Shown here in pieces: positions 31,233-42,050 of a stretch of 64,000 nucleotides of DNA. The notes beneath the pieces are model-generated. The model saw nothing but the letters and a program-made list of their open reading frames with translations, did no database searches and was not told the DNA's origin. Location of the stretch: contig JAOUNS010000002.1 of assembly GCA_029880855.1 (NCBI GenBank), forward strand, positions 124,001 to 188,000, given 5' to 3'. This stretch comes from Gammaproteobacteria bacterium (GTDB lineage Bacteria; Pseudomonadota; Gammaproteobacteria; UBA6429; Thiohalophilaceae). Each line of letters begins with the position of its first letter. Position 1 is the stretch's first letter. Made by a program: the position numbers and the translations under genes.

Positions 31233-32012
31233 ATGACTATACCTGTATCTGCAACTGATAATCTCGTCGGCGTACTGCTTTCAGGCCTGAACTTGTTCAG
31301 GTCCAGTCTGCGCCAGATCATGTCGGCGATATCCATACAGATTATCACCACCATTTTTATGTATCTTGCCTTGCTGGCTTTAATATTCAATGTACTGATT
31401 CAGCCCGATATGCAGCAACCGGGCATCGGACTGATTTTGTTTTTTGTGTTTTTTCTGTTGATCGTGGTTGGGATCATGCTGATTTTTCCGCTGATCTACA
31501 TCCGAAAATATCAGGCCCATACGCTGGGTGAAACGATCAAAATACGCCACATCATCCAGCACAGTCTGCCGATCCTGAGGAACTTCCTGCTGTGGACGAT
31601 GGGTTATATCGTTATCATCTATCTGGTGCTGCTTGCACTCCTCAGTAAAAACACACTCATGATCCTGTTACTGTTTATGCCGGGATTGTTTGCACTGATT
31701 GCATTCAGTATGAGCCCGTTTCTGCTGGTGCTGGACAGCGCCAATCTCACAGTCTCATTAAAGGGAAGTCTGGACATGCTGAAAGGGAATTGGTTGCGCA
31801 CAGCAATTTATCTGCTGCTGGTCTATATCTCCCTGTTTGTCTGCTACTTGTTGATCAATCAGATCCTGGTCTTCTTCTTTCAGTACATCCTGCTGGTCAC
31901 ACCCTATGCCGATGCGCTGTTGAAAGTTACCAATGCCTTGTTGGCGACAGCCTTGCTGCCGTTGTTTATCGCACTGATATATGCGTATTATATCGATCTT
32001 GAAAAAAGATAA
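31233..32012 (+). CDS. hypothetical polytopic membrane protein
   Basis: A 259-residue protein with about six hydrophobic segments and a short polar N-terminus. No family is recognised with confidence; the layout recalls bacterial membrane proteins of the BPSS1780/glycerophosphodiester-phosphodiesterase membrane-domain type (a G.LDMLKGNW..TAIYLLLVY motif between segments). No catalytic residues are evident. It diverges from prfC and is followed by a stretch with two FNR-like sites and a terminator, so its 3' end may lie under or before the small RNA candidate. Confidence 0.75.
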   Translation: MTIPVSATDNLVGVLLSGLNLFRSSLRQIMSAISIQIITTIFMYLALLALIFNVLIQPDMQQPGIGLILFFVFFLLIVVGIMLIFPLIYIRKYQAHTLGETIKIRHIIQHSLPILRNFLLWTMGYIVIIYLVLLALLSKNTLMILLLFMPGLFALIAFSMSPFLLVLDSANLTVSLKGSLDMLKGNWLRTAIYLLLVYISLFVCYLLINQILVFFFQYILLVTPYADALLKVTNALLATALLPLFIALIYAYYIDLEKR

Positions 32013-32040
32013 GAATTGTCAAGCCCTGTTTTTTGATCGA

Positions 32041-32054
32041 TTGATCCATATCAC
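32041..32054 (+). promoter_or_regulatory. upstream FNR/CRP-family box
   Basis: TTGATCCATATCAC matches TTGAT-N4-ATCAA at 9 of 10 defined positions. Its centre is 50 bp upstream of the perfect box at 32091, on the same face after about five helical turns. Confidence 0.5.
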
Positions 32055-32090
32055 GAAAAACATCCCGGCCTGCTGAATGCAAACGTGTAA

Positions 32091-32104
32091 TTGATCTGGA
32101 TCAA
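32091..32104 (+). promoter_or_regulatory. perfect FNR box
   Basis: TTGATCTGGATCAA is an exact TTGAT-N4-ATCAA. With the box centre at 32097.5, a class II activated start would be near 32139; CAGAAT at 32127-32132 is then in the -10 position (-12 to -7, 4 of 6 against TATAAT). No protein gene starts downstream on this strand. Confidence 0.75.
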
Positions 32105-32138
32105 TACCACGCCGGCGACAGTTTGCCAGAATCAGCAC

Positions 32139-32246
32139 ACATACAGTCAAGCGACTGGTTGTCTCCAGCACTTCTGATGTAACCTCCATCTTTATACCTC
32201 GCCCTGAGGTGAGATTTAAGGGAGCCGACAGGCTCCCTTTTTTTAT
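32139..32246 (+). ncRNA. candidate FNR-dependent small RNA (FnrS-like), about 108 nt
   Basis: No open reading frame explains this gap, yet it has a perfect FNR box at the right distance, a -10 element and an intrinsic terminator at 32218-32246. Predicted folds are a 5' hairpin CAGTC-AAGC-GACTG (32144-32157), a second ACCTC-GCCCT-GAGGT (32196-32210), a free pyrimidine-rich middle (ACTTCTGATGTAACCTCCAT at 32170-32189) suited to pairing with ribosome binding sites, and the terminator. GTCAAGCGA (32146-32154) followed by GG..TTG..CTCC also appears, as I recall, near the start of E. coli FnrS, an anaerobic Hfq-dependent sRNA. The start position is a calculation, not observed. The alternative is that the terminator simply serves the upstream membrane protein gene. 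Confidence 0.6.
32218..32246 (+). terminator. strong rho-independent terminator
   Basis: GGGAGCC (32220-32226), loop GACA, GGCTCCC (32231-32237), then seven T (32238-32244). It ends the candidate small RNA and precedes the convergent sensor kinase gene. Confidence 0.85.
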
Positions 32247-32296
32247 GCCGCCGATGCCGGCACTTCACTGCACATGACGGTTTGGTATAAGCTCAC

Positions 32297-34342
32297 TTAT
32301 CGGGTATAGTTTTGCACTGCCTGCTGCACTGTCTTCAACAGACTTTCGCCGGCAAACACGCCCTTGCTGATCAGGCAAACACCCAGCTCATCGAGCCTGA
32401 TCAGATCCTGCTCGGTCAGGTCCTTGGCCGTCATGACAATAACCGGGATATCCCTGGTCTGGGCATCTTTACGCAAATGATCAACCAGCTCAAAGCCATC
32501 CATACCCGGCATCATTAAATCAACCAGCATGAGATCCGGTTTAAACTCCTGCATGATCCGCAGCGCTTCATTGCCATCAGCGGCGAGTTTGACCCGATGC
32601 GACTGGCTTTCCACAATAACGCGAATGGCCGTGCGAATATCCTTGTCATCATCGACCACCAGAATATTGGTGCACTCGGTCTCATTCACCCAGCGATGCA
32701 AAACATGGTGTAACTGTTCAAAATCAATTGGTTTCTGCAGGTAATCACTCGCCCCCAGGATAGTGGCAATATTCGTCTGGTCAGTCATACTGATCATCAC
32801 CACCGGAATATCTTTTAACGCTTCATCTGCCTTCAAGCTCTTTAAGACCGCCCAGCCATCCAGTTCGGGCATCATGATATCGAGAGTAATCACATCAGGG
32901 CGACTGCTTCTGGCCAGTTTGAGACCATCCAGTCCGTTACCGGCGGTTTCAACCAGATAACCTCCATCGGTCAGATTGCGCGCCATCAGCTCACGCATAT
33001 CCGGATCATCATCAATGACAAGCACACGCGTCACTTTCCGGTTCGCCATGTCTTCATATGGTCGTCCGATGCGTTGCATCGTGCTGATGCGTTCGACGGG
33101 CAAATCACTCGCTGCCGGTCGCGGCAACCTGACGGTAAAGCAGGTACCCTGGCCGGGCTTGCTGTCTACCAGAATTTCCCCCTTGAGCATCTCCACAAAA
33201 CGTTTGGTAATGGTCAGCCCCAGACCGGTACCACCATATTTGCGTGTGGTTGATGAATCCGCCTGCATAAACGGTTCAAACAGATGCGGTAGATAACCTG
33301 CATCAATACCAATACCGGTATCGCTGATCTTGATCTCAAGCCAGTCACAACCCGCCCTGTGCAGTTTATTCATGGCAAGGGCGATTTTACCGTCATGGGT
33401 AAATTTTGCGGCATTGCTTAACAGATTTAACAACACCTGTTTTAGTTTTGTGTAATCGGTGTATGTCTTGTGCAATCCATCAGCAATTTTTAACTCAATA
33501 GTGCTGTTGTTTTTACCCACCTGATTCTGTATCAGCTCCAGCACCTCAGCGCCAAGCAACGCCAACTCCACTTCTTCATAGTGGACATCCATTTTACCGG
33601 ACTCAATCTTGGAGAGATCGAGTACGCCATTGATCAGATTCAATAAGTGAAAGGCGGCATGTTTGATCTTGCCCAGGTCCTCACCAAGTTGAGTATTCTT
33701 TTCATCCCTGGCATCTTCCTCCAGCAACTCTGTGTAACCGATAATCGTATTCAGCGGTGTTCGCAGTTCATGGCTCATATTCGCCAAAAACTGGCTTTTC
33801 ACACTATTGGCCTGCTTTTCCCGTGCAACGGTCTGCTCCAGATTCTTCAGCAATTTGGAGACATACAACGGCAACAAAATGATCCAGATCAGTATGCCTA
33901 TACCCAAAATAAGATGCGCCTGCCAATAACGGCTGATCGAAAGCACCAATATAAAACCAATAATACTCAATGCCCAGGTGATATAGAGATAGCGGCGACC
34001 GAAGCGTATGCCGTTGGCAATGGTCACCCACAAATAACCACCAAAGAAGGGAGTGGCCGCTTCACCAAACACGGCCATGGAAAAGGTGACAATACCGGTA
34101 TCGATAAAAATGCAGACCGAACGTCGAAGCAGAATCGGGACATTCAGCACCCAAAAACTGACCAGATTGATAATCGAGAACAGAAAAAACCCGACAGCCA
34201 GATACAGCAGAAACAGATTCATCTGTCCCGCATAACTCTCCAGATACCAGATCGTATAGAGCAACACACCGGTGCCGAGGAAGATACGAATGATCCCCTG
34301 CCCGAAGTCGGCATCATGCATTAACTCATTGGATATTTTCAT
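32297..34342 (-). CDS. hybrid sensor histidine kinase with two receiver domains
   Basis: A 681-residue inner-membrane kinase. Residues 1-165 hold about five or six membrane segments as the sensing module (no periplasmic domain of note). HisKA has His191 in [10 protein letters not shown]; the ATPase domain shows Asn310 (LLSNAAKF), DTGIG at 341-345 and GTGLGL at 371-376. Two receivers follow, with phospho-acceptors Asp488 and Asp608. There is no Hpt and no DNA-binding output. The gene lies 19 bases after a stand-alone receiver gene on the same strand. The ligand is unknown. Confidence 0.93.
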   Translation of the reverse strand: MKISNELMHDADFGQGIIRIFLGTGVLLYTIWYLESYAGQMNLFLLYLAVGFFLFSIINLVSFWVLNVPILLRRSVCIFIDTGIVTFSMAVFGEAATPFFGGYLWVTIANGIRFGRRYLYITWALSIIGFILVLSISRYWQAHLILGIGILIWIILLPLYVSKLLKNLEQTVAREKQANSVKSQFLANMSHELRTPLNTIIGYTELLEEDARDEKNTQLGEDLGKIKHAAFHLLNLINGVLDLSKIESGKMDVHYEEVELALLGAEVLELIQNQVGKNNSTIELKIADGLHKTYTDYTKLKQVLLNLLSNAAKFTHDGKIALAMNKLHRAGCDWLEIKISDTGIGIDAGYLPHLFEPFMQADSSTTRKYGGTGLGLTITKRFVEMLKGEILVDSKPGQGTCFTVRLPRPAASDLPVERISTMQRIGRPYEDMANRKVTRVLVIDDDPDMRELMARNLTDGGYLVETAGNGLDGLKLARSSRPDVITLDIMMPELDGWAVLKSLKADEALKDIPVVMISMTDQTNIATILGASDYLQKPIDFEQLHHVLHRWVNETECTNILVVDDDKDIRTAIRVIVESQSHRVKLAADGNEALRIMQEFKPDLMLVDLMMPGMDGFELVDHLRKDAQTRDIPVIVMTAKDLTEQDLIRLDELGVCLISKGVFAGESLLKTVQQAVQNYTR

Positions 34343-34361
34343 TCCGGTTACAGCGATATAG

Positions 34362-34727
34362 CTAGATATTCAGCAGATTATTAATTTTTTTCAGCAGACG
34401 TTCCATATTAACGGGCTTGGTATCGTAATCATCACAACCGGCCTGCCTGGCCTTCTCCACATCGGTCTGCATGGCATGGGCGGATAAGCCGATGATCGGA
34501 ATATTTTTCGTCAAGCGGCTGCTTTTCAAGCGACGCGTTGCTTCCCAGCCGTCAATCACCGGCAGACTCATGTCCATCAGAATGAGGTCGGGGCTGCCCG
34601 CCTCCGCACCGTGGATGGCATCCTCGCCGTCTGTCGCAGCGATCACATCGAACTGATGTTTGGAGAGTCGCCTGATCAGCATTTCCCGATTCATCTCATT
34701 ATCTTCTACTACCAATATTTTTGTCAT
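34362..34727 (-). CDS. single-domain response regulator (CheY-like receiver)
   Basis: A 121-residue receiver alone, with the acidic pocket in VEDN (8-10), phospho-acceptor Asp52 in LILMDMSLPVIDGW and Lys104 in the conserved TKPV. No output domain follows. A GGTGGAGT Shine-Dalgarno precedes ATG 34727. Co-transcribed with the hybrid kinase, it may act as a phosphate shuttle or sink, or bind a target protein. Confidence 0.93.
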   Translation of the reverse strand: MTKILVVEDNEMNREMLIRRLSKHQFDVIAATDGEDAIHGAEAGSPDLILMDMSLPVIDGWEATRRLKSSRLTKNIPIIGLSAHAMQTDVEKARQAGCDDYDTKPVNMERLLKKINNLLNI

Positions 34728-34815
34728 GGGACTCCACCTGAAAGCGCCGTATTATTACCACAAATTATTACTACTCTTTTTGCGGTATTAAGAAGCAGGA
34801 TGTCTCTTCATCTGA

Positions 34816-35454
34816 TCAATCGGTCAAAATACAGTTTTCTGCAGGGTTGTCTTTTGTGATTTGCCTATAACGATACAATAAATACCCGCCGGCTGCGGCA
34901 CAAGCCCATTGCATAACCGGAAATATCGTGCTGACACTCTGGTAGATTTCGATCATGCGTACTGTTGCCGTGGCCGGATTAAAAATCAATGCCAGTGTCA
35001 TACTGTGAATAATCCATATCGGCCCCCCGGTGCAACAAGCGGCAATCTGTAAATACAATGAGGCAATTAATAACAAACATATCCCCGCAATACCAGGTAT
35101 CAATCCCGGCTGTTGGAAGACGTTGATCAGCACACGGGTACGTGCACAAAACCAGGCCAGAATGCCATGTAACAGTATGGTGCCTGCATAGTAGTGCAAA
35201 CTCCAGACCCGGGCTGATGTCTCGGCAGCATTACTGACAACAAACAGCGGTTTGTCAAAGAGTGTGAGCTGCAAGGTACGACCGGGGGCTTCCCAAAACA
35301 GGGTCACATACAAGTCCCCGGCTGAATGAATCCAGGAAGAGAGGTGACCGGGCATGGCGCCGGTGGCCAGTGCCGTCAACAAGGACTCCAGCAGTATAAA
35401 CAGAACAAACCAGACAAATGTTGCCAACCCCGGGCGAATCCATATGTTCTGCAT
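34816..35454 (-). CDS. hypothetical integral membrane protein
   Basis: A 212-residue protein with about five membrane segments. It is not assigned to a family with confidence. Features seen: an aromatic-rich N-terminus, HLSSWIHSAGDLYVTLFW, a segment SLHYYAGTILLHGILAWF with two His nine residues apart, and a CC pair (AACCTGG) at the end of a later segment. The His pattern would allow heme or metal binding but this is not shown. It lies between the receiver gene and the inositol-phosphatase gene, all on the same strand. Confidence 0.65.
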   Translation of the reverse strand: MQNIWIRPGLATFVWFVLFILLESLLTALATGAMPGHLSSWIHSAGDLYVTLFWEAPGRTLQLTLFDKPLFVVSNAAETSARVWSLHYYAGTILLHGILAWFCARTRVLINVFQQPGLIPGIAGICLLLIASLYLQIAACCTGGPIWIIHSMTLALIFNPATATVRMIEIYQSVSTIFPVMQWACAAAGGYLLYRYRQITKDNPAENCILTD

Positions 35455-35506
35455 TGGTGGTGTACCCGCCGTGAAGCGATGCGTCAGTTTATATTGTGAC
35501 TGTTGC

Positions 35507-36307
35507 TCACATTGAGCACGGTTTTATCAACAACCAGTCACACCAGTTGGTAAAGAATGTTTGATCCAGTGCCGCCACCGCAGAACGGGGCCGCAGACTC
35601 AGGTCAAAGACCGGTTCTCCCTCCAGGGTACAGGCATAACCACCCGCCTGCTCAAAGATCAGATTCCCGGCGGCATAGTCCCACAGGTTTTGTCGTCCGT
35701 GTAAATAGACATGACCGCGACCGGCCGCCAGCCAACACCAGTCCAGCGCCACTGAACCAAAGCTGCGTTGGGATTTAAACGGTGGTGAGACAGCCAGTCT
35801 GGCGGCCAACTCGGCGGGCAACCGTTTAAAATCGACAATCCCGATACCCGGTTGTATCGGCAGATTGCCGGCCGGCAACAAGGGAGCGTCATTTAACCAA
35901 ACACCTTCACCGCGTATCGCACTGAAACATTCATCACGCACCGGATCATAAACCAGCCCAAGCACAACCCGGCCTTCCCGAATTAACGCCAGAGATGCAG
36001 CAAAATAGGGAATACCCGCCGCAAAGTTACTCGTCCCGTCCAGGGGATCAAGACACCATAAGCCATCCCGGTTTTCCTGCATCAAGGCTTGCTGTTCCTG
36101 CGCTGACATCTCTTCAGCCAAAAACGTATAGGTCGGCCAGTCCCTGCCCAATTCCGTCTGAATACGCTGTTGCATGGCCAGATCCGCTTCGGTCAACAGA
36201 CTGCCGTCCGCCTTGAACTCATGACTGACCTGACGAAAACGCGGCAGCAATTCCTGTTGCGCGGCCTGAATCACAAGGGGTTTCAGTTTGGATAAAAGCG
36301 ATAACAT
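35507..36307 (-). CDS. inositol monophosphatase family protein
   Basis: A 266-residue Mg-dependent phosphatase of the FIG superfamily (SuhB/CysQ/HisN group). The metal motifs are LAEEM (63-67), LDPLDGTSNF (86-95) and, near the C-terminus, NLWDYAAGNLIFEQAGG. Substrates in the family include inositol phosphate, PAP and histidinol phosphate; the sequence does not decide. The ATG at 36307 was chosen over TTG two codons upstream. Its start is 92 bases after rimI on the same strand. Confidence 0.88.
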   Translation of the reverse strand: MLSLLSKLKPLVIQAAQQELLPRFRQVSHEFKADGSLLTEADLAMQQRIQTELGRDWPTYTFLAEEMSAQEQQALMQENRDGLWCLDPLDGTSNFAAGIPYFAASLALIREGRVVLGLVYDPVRDECFSAIRGEGVWLNDAPLLPAGNLPIQPGIGIVDFKRLPAELAARLAVSPPFKSQRSFGSVALDWCWLAAGRGHVYLHGRQNLWDYAAGNLIFEQAGGYACTLEGEPVFDLSLRPRSAVAALDQTFFTNWCDWLLIKPCSM

Positions 36308-36399
36308 GATCAATAACTGCTTGAGATAATAAAATGAAGTGAAGAGTCAGCCGGCTGCGGTCTCAACATGGCGCCAACACGCTCATATTGCGATCACTG

Positions 36400-36885
36400 C
36401 TAGAATTTTCTACCGGAATAGTAATCAATATCCAGTCCCATCACCAGAGCATCTTCCCTGCCGCCATGATCCGGATAGTAATCCTTGCGTATACCGATTT
36501 CGCTGAAACCGGTCTGGTAATACAGATTCACTGCCGCTGTATTGGAGGGACGGACTTCCAACAGCACCACTGATGCATTGCGCTGTTGGGCGATATTGAG
36601 CAGATGCTCCAGGATGGATTTGCCAAATCCCTGTCGACGCGCATCCTCACTGACCACAATGGTTAGAATATGCGCCTCATCCGCCGCCACCGACATCACC
36701 CCGTAGGCAAAGATATCACCCGCTGTCTCAATCACCCAGCAACAATAGCCGACTTGCAGACAGTCATGGAAAATACCGCGTGTCCAGGGAAAATCATAGG
36801 TCGCGGTTTCTATCGCGATCACCTGATCCAGATCGTCGATGGTCATGGGGCGAAGACTGATGCCCGGTTCAAGCACTGCACTCAT
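36400..36885 (-). CDS. rimI: ribosomal protein S18-alanine N-acetyltransferase RimI
   Basis: A 161-residue GNAT acetyltransferase. The acetyl-CoA loop is VSEDARRQGFGKSIL (about residues 77-91), followed by LLEVRPSNTAAVNLYYQTGFSEIGIRKDYYP, whose ARxLYxxxGF-type pattern and final YY are typical of RimI. It acetylates the N-terminal Ala of protein S18. It lies 42 bases after the uracil-DNA glycosylase gene on the same strand, an order seen in other gammaproteobacteria. Confidence 0.93.
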   Translation of the reverse strand: MSAVLEPGISLRPMTIDDLDQVIAIETATYDFPWTRGIFHDCLQVGYCCWVIETAGDIFAYGVMSVAADEAHILTIVVSEDARRQGFGKSILEHLLNIAQQRNASVVLLEVRPSNTAAVNLYYQTGFSEIGIRKDYYPDHGGREDALVMGLDIDYYSGRKF

Positions 36886-36927
36886 ATTAAAAGGTTCGTT
36901 TTATGCCGGTTGAAAATTGCATGCCAT

Positions 36928-37659
36928 TTAATGATAGCCGCCCAGGGTCCGTTTGACGAATATCAAATCCTCCCAGGCCTTGCGTTTTTCCCCCGGTGAG
37001 CGCAATAAATAGGCCGGGTGATAGGTCACAATCAGCGGGGTTTGTGTCATGGGCAAGGTGTGAATGGCACCGCGCAATTTTGCCAGCGGAGTGTCCACTT
37101 GCAACAGGCGTTGACCGGCGATCCGCCCCAGCGCCAATATCAGCTTCGGCTGGATCAATTCGATCTGACGTTTTAACCAGGCGCTGCACAGTGCCGCTTC
37201 TTCAGGCCTGGGATCGCGATTATTGGGTGGCCGACATTTCAGGATATTGGCAATGTAAACATCCCCGCGTGTCAGCTGGATCGCTTGCAACATGGCGTTT
37301 AATAACTGTCCGGCACGACCGACAAACGGTTCACCCTGCTTGTCTTCATCCGCCCCCGGTGCCTCACCGATGATCAATAAATCCGCACTGGGATTACCGA
37401 CGCCAAAGACTGTTTGGGTGCGGGTCTGATGCAGTTCGCACCGGGTACAGGCCTGTACCGCCGTCTGGAGACCTGACCAGTCCGGATCCGTCGTTTGATT
37501 GAGCGTTGCTTCCACCGGGATGGGATTTTCAAACACCGGTTCTGTTGGTAGCGGCGCCTTCATGGCAACCTCAACGGGTGATACAGCAACCGGCTGACGT
37601 TGTTCCCAGACATCAATGCCCATGGCCTGCAGATAGTCCCGGTGTAAATGCCGACTCAC
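36928..37659 (-). CDS. uracil-DNA glycosylase, family 4
   Basis: A 243-residue base-excision repair enzyme that removes uracil from DNA. Four cysteines for a 4Fe-4S cluster are at 71, 74, 142 and 158. The catalytic motif GEAPGADED is at 98-106 and the DNA-binding HP motif in TYHPAYLL near the end. Residues 25-60 are a Pro-rich linker. The GTG at 37659 is chosen because its N-terminus ([13 protein letters not shown]) matches the family; the first ATG is 12 codons further in and would cut it. leuA ends 10 bases upstream. Confidence 0.93.
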   Translation of the reverse strand: MSRHLHRDYLQAMGIDVWEQRQPVAVSPVEVAMKAPLPTEPVFENPIPVEATLNQTTDPDWSGLQTAVQACTRCELHQTRTQTVFGVGNPSADLLIIGEAPGADEDKQGEPFVGRAGQLLNAMLQAIQLTRGDVYIANILKCRPPNNRDPRPEEAALCSAWLKRQIELIQPKLILALGRIAGQRLLQVDTPLAKLRGAIHTLPMTQTPLIVTYHPAYLLRSPGEKRKAWEDLIFVKRTLGGYH

Positions 37660-37669
37660 GGGTCAGTGC

Positions 37670-39217
37670 CTATAACTTGCCGGTCTGGGGATGGGGGCGT
37701 GAACTATCGCCCATCATCTTGTTCAGGGCGTTGATATAGGCCTTGGCCGAGGCAATCACGATATCGGTATCCGCCCCCTGACCGTTGGCAATCCGCCCGC
37801 CCTTCTCCAGACGCACGGTTACCTCGCCCTGGGCATCGGTACCACTGGTGATGTTATTCACTGAATAGAGCTGGAGTTCGCATTCACTGTTGATGATCGA
37901 CTCAATGGCCCGGAATGAAGCATCCACCGGACCACCGCCACCGGCGGTGGCACTCAGTTCCTCACCGTCCACCCACAGGGTCAGGTCTGCATTGGGTCGC
38001 TCACCGGTCTCGGAACAGACGCGCAAAGCCACCAGACGCACCCGCTCATTGGCGGCCTCCTGACTGGATTCGGTCACCAGTGCCTGCAGGTCATCGTCAT
38101 AGATCTCGTGTTTTTTGTCGGCCAGCTCTTTGAAACGGGCAAAGGTGTCGTTCAGCTCCTCTTCGGTGGCGAATTCCACCCCCAACTCCTGCAGCCGGGT
38201 ACGGAATGCATTGCGCCCCGAGTGTTTGCCCAGCACCATGCGGTTGGTACTCCAGCCCACATCCTGGGCACGCATGATTTCATAGGTTTCACGACTCTTC
38301 AGTACACCATCCTGATGAATACCCGATTCATGGGCAAAGGCGTTGGCGCCGACGATGGCCTTGTTGGGCTGTACCGCAAAACCGGTAATCCCAGAGACCA
38401 GACGGGAGTTGGCCATGATCTGGGTGGTGTCCAGATGGTCCACATTACAGTTGAACACGTCACGGCGGGTCTTGACCGCCATGACGATCTCTTCGAGCGC
38501 GGCGTTGCCGGCCCGTTCACCCAACCCATTAATCGTACACTCCACCTGACGAGCGCCGTTCATCACGGCGGACAGGGAATTGGCCACCGCCAGCCCCAGG
38601 TCATTGTGGCAGTGAACAGAAAACACGGCTTTATCGGAGTTGGGAATACGTTCGCGCAGGGTGTGGATCAGGGCACCGAACTGTGCCGGCAGGTTATAAC
38701 CCACAGTATCAGGAATATTCAGGGTCCCGGCCCCGGCCTCAATCACCGCCTCAAGCACGCGACAAAGAAAATCAGGCTCCGATCTGCCGGCATCTTCAGG
38801 TGAAAATTCAACATTATCGGTAAATTTGCGTGCAAGCTTCACTGCCTTCACCGCCTGCTCGACCACCTGATCAGGCTCCATTCGCAGTTTCATTTTCATG
38901 TGAATGGGCGAAGTGGCGATGAAGGTGTGAATACGCCCCGAGTTGGCGTCTTTGAGGGCCTCACCGGCCCGCTCGATGTCCTTGTCCAGCGCACGGGCCA
39001 GGCCGCACACGGTACTGTCCTTGATAGCGCGGGCCACGGCCTGCACCGCCTCGAAGTCGCCGGGACTGGCGATGGGAAAACCGGCTTCAATCACATCCAC
39101 CCGCATCCGCTCCAGCCCCTTGGCAATACGGACCTTTTCATCTTTGGTCATGGAGGCGCCGGGGCTTTGTTCCCCGTCACGCAAGGTGGTATCAAAAATT
39201 ATTAAGCGATCACTCAT
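37670..39217 (-). CDS. leuA: 2-isopropylmalate synthase LeuA
   Basis: The first committed step of leucine synthesis: 2-ketoisovalerate plus acetyl-CoA to 2-isopropylmalate. The 515-residue protein has the TIM-barrel with [15 protein letters not shown] (8-22), the metal ligands in SVHCHNDLG, and a C-terminal LeuA dimer/allosteric domain for leucine feedback (from about 390). Good GGAG upstream of ATG 39217. It is the last of the ilv-psd-pssA-leuA set on this strand. Confidence 0.97.
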   Translation of the reverse strand: MSDRLIIFDTTLRDGEQSPGASMTKDEKVRIAKGLERMRVDVIEAGFPIASPGDFEAVQAVARAIKDSTVCGLARALDKDIERAGEALKDANSGRIHTFIATSPIHMKMKLRMEPDQVVEQAVKAVKLARKFTDNVEFSPEDAGRSEPDFLCRVLEAVIEAGAGTLNIPDTVGYNLPAQFGALIHTLRERIPNSDKAVFSVHCHNDLGLAVANSLSAVMNGARQVECTINGLGERAGNAALEEIVMAVKTRRDVFNCNVDHLDTTQIMANSRLVSGITGFAVQPNKAIVGANAFAHESGIHQDGVLKSRETYEIMRAQDVGWSTNRMVLGKHSGRNAFRTRLQELGVEFATEEELNDTFARFKELADKKHEIYDDDLQALVTESSQEAANERVRLVALRVCSETGERPNADLTLWVDGEELSATAGGGGPVDASFRAIESIINSECELQLYSVNNITSGTDAQGEVTVRLEKGGRIANGQGADTDIVIASAKAYINALNKMMGDSSRPHPQTGKL

Positions 39218-39357
39218 GGTTCATAACTCCTGCATGGCCGCCATTATGACATGCCCCGACGGAAATCCGCACCTGCCGACAGAGATGTTCAGGGGAAAAC
39301 AGCCTGCTGTGAAACTGGTTGCCGGACAACAGATGGGATGATACCCGAACGGCAGGC

Positions 39358-40149
39358 TCAGGGACCGGCGTTCTGTTCCTGATCCGGCTCCGGATCGGTC
39401 GCCGGTTGCAACTTGCCTTCGCCGCGGTTTTTCAGCATTTGAATCAGGGTAATAAATATCCCCGAGATAGAGTAAATAACAAAGCCGCCAAACAGCATCA
39501 GGGGTGGATTGGAGGAGATGGTGACAATGATGGCGACAAACAGCAGCAGCGAAACAAACGGCACCTTGCCCTTCCAGTTAATGGTTTTAAAGCTGTAATA
39601 ACGCAGGTTACTCACCATCAACACGCCGGCCCAGAAGGTCAGCCCCATGGCGACATTATCGAGCAGCGGGCTGGAAGCCAGTTGGGTTTCGCCCACCCAG
39701 ACCAGACCGGCCACGATCCCGGCCGCCGCAGGACTGGGCAGCCCCTGGAAATAGGCCTTGTCGGCAATCCCCACCTGGGTATTGAAGCGGGCCAGACGCA
39801 GCGCCGCACCGGCGGTATAGATAAAGGCCACCAGCCATCCCAGCTTGCCCATTGTGTTCAGGGCCCAGCCGTAGACCACCAGGGCGGGGCCGATACCAAA
39901 GGAAATCATGTCGGAGAGACTGTCGTACTCGGCGCCGAAATCACTTTCGGTATGAGTCATCCGCGCCACCCGACCATCAATACCGTCCATCAACATGGCG
40001 ATGAATATGGCGATGGCGGCTGACTCAAAACGGTGATCAATCGCTGCCACGATGGCAAAAAAACCGGTAAATAACGAGGCTGTAGTAAACAGATTCGGCA
40101 GGAGATAGATGCCCCGGCGGGCCTTGCCTTCGCGAATTTTTCTAATCAT
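39358..40149 (-). CDS. pssA: CDP-diacylglycerol-serine O-phosphatidyltransferase
   Basis: Makes phosphatidylserine from CDP-diacylglycerol and serine at the inner membrane. The 263-residue protein is of the CDP-alcohol transferase type (subclass II), with about eight membrane segments and the signature DGIDGRVAR...FGAEYDSLSD at about residues 56-83. The C-terminal tail is acidic and polar. It follows psd by 72 bases, so product and next enzyme are encoded together. Confidence 0.95.
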   Translation of the reverse strand: MIRKIREGKARRGIYLLPNLFTTASLFTGFFAIVAAIDHRFESAAIAIFIAMLMDGIDGRVARMTHTESDFGAEYDSLSDMISFGIGPALVVYGWALNTMGKLGWLVAFIYTAGAALRLARFNTQVGIADKAYFQGLPSPAAAGIVAGLVWVGETQLASSPLLDNVAMGLTFWAGVLMVSNLRYYSFKTINWKGKVPFVSLLLFVAIIVTISSNPPLMLFGGFVIYSISGIFITLIQMLKNRGEGKLQPATDPEPDQEQNAGP

Positions 40150-40221
40150 TGTTATATTAATAGTCTAATCGTGGGTAGATGCTACTCCAAACCGGCCGAG
40201 AATGAAAATAGCACAGCCGGT

Positions 40222-40833
40222 TCAGCCATGAATAAATTCGCCAATCACGTCACTCCCGGCGCGTACCACCTGCCCCGGTTGCAGGTTACTGCGGCTGTTG
40301 GCGGGTAAATAAATATCAATATCCGCCCCAAACAGGATGTGGCCGCAACGTTGGCCCTGCCCGACCCGCTCGCCCGCATGCACATGGCAGGACAAGCGTT
40401 GCATCAATCTGCCCGGCCGCAAGACGATAATGACATCATCCTGTTCATCGGTCTGCACATGAATGGCCCGTTCCCGACCGCCGTTGGGACTGCGCTGGTG
40501 TTTCACGACCTTGCCCTCGGTAACACTGCGCAGGGAATTCATCCCCAGCGGTGACATCCGAATGGCAATATGCAGGGCCGGACGATCCAGCCAGGGGTCG
40601 TGCTGTTCCTCTATGGCCATCACCTTGCCATCCACCGGGCAGACAACCGCCAGCGGTGATGACGGCACCGGTCGACGTGGGTCGCGGAACAGCCAGAGCA
40701 TCAAACCCACGGGCAACAGCCCCAATAATCCGGGTTTACCCAGCACATAATAAGCGGCCGCCGCCAACGCAAGAGTGCCATAGATGAACACCTTGCCTTC
40801 GGGGGCGATCACAGGATGACGATATGAAGCCAT
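40222..40833 (-). CDS. psd: phosphatidylserine decarboxylase family protein
   Basis: A 203-residue proenzyme of the short (Psd-B/archaetidylserine) type that makes phosphatidylethanolamine and uses a self-processed pyruvoyl group. The processing Ser lies in VRAGSDVIG near the C-terminus; two membrane segments are at about residues 15-50. ATG 40833, preceded by AAAGGTT, was chosen because the upstream in-frame extension (to 40887) crosses the ilvC terminator. It is coupled in function to pssA just downstream. Confidence 0.92.
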   Translation of the reverse strand: MASYRHPVIAPEGKVFIYGTLALAAAAYYVLGKPGLLGLLPVGLMLWLFRDPRRPVPSSPLAVVCPVDGKVMAIEEQHDPWLDRPALHIAIRMSPLGMNSLRSVTEGKVVKHQRSPNGGRERAIHVQTDEQDDVIIVLRPGRLMQRLSCHVHAGERVGQGQRCGHILFGADIDIYLPANSRSNLQPGQVVRAGSDVIGEFIHG

Positions 40834-40850
40834 AACCTTTTCAGATACCG

Positions 40851-40881
40851 AATAAAGAAAAGGCCGGTCTGGGACCGGCCT
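40851..40881 (-). terminator. rho-independent terminator of ilvC
   Basis: On the minus strand GGCCGGTC, loop CCA, GACCGGCC (40880-40862) is followed by TTTTCTTTATT. It lies 18 bases after the ilvC stop and before psd, so it separates the ilv genes from the phospholipid genes. Confidence 0.85.
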
Positions 40882-40898
40882 TGCCATTACGGGTTATT

Positions 40899-42050
<1,152 letters not shown>

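Noticed and set aside
40834-40887. An 18-codon N-terminal extension of psd
   Set aside because: It would run through the ilvC terminator stem and adds residues outside the family; ATG 40833 has its own AAAGGTT.
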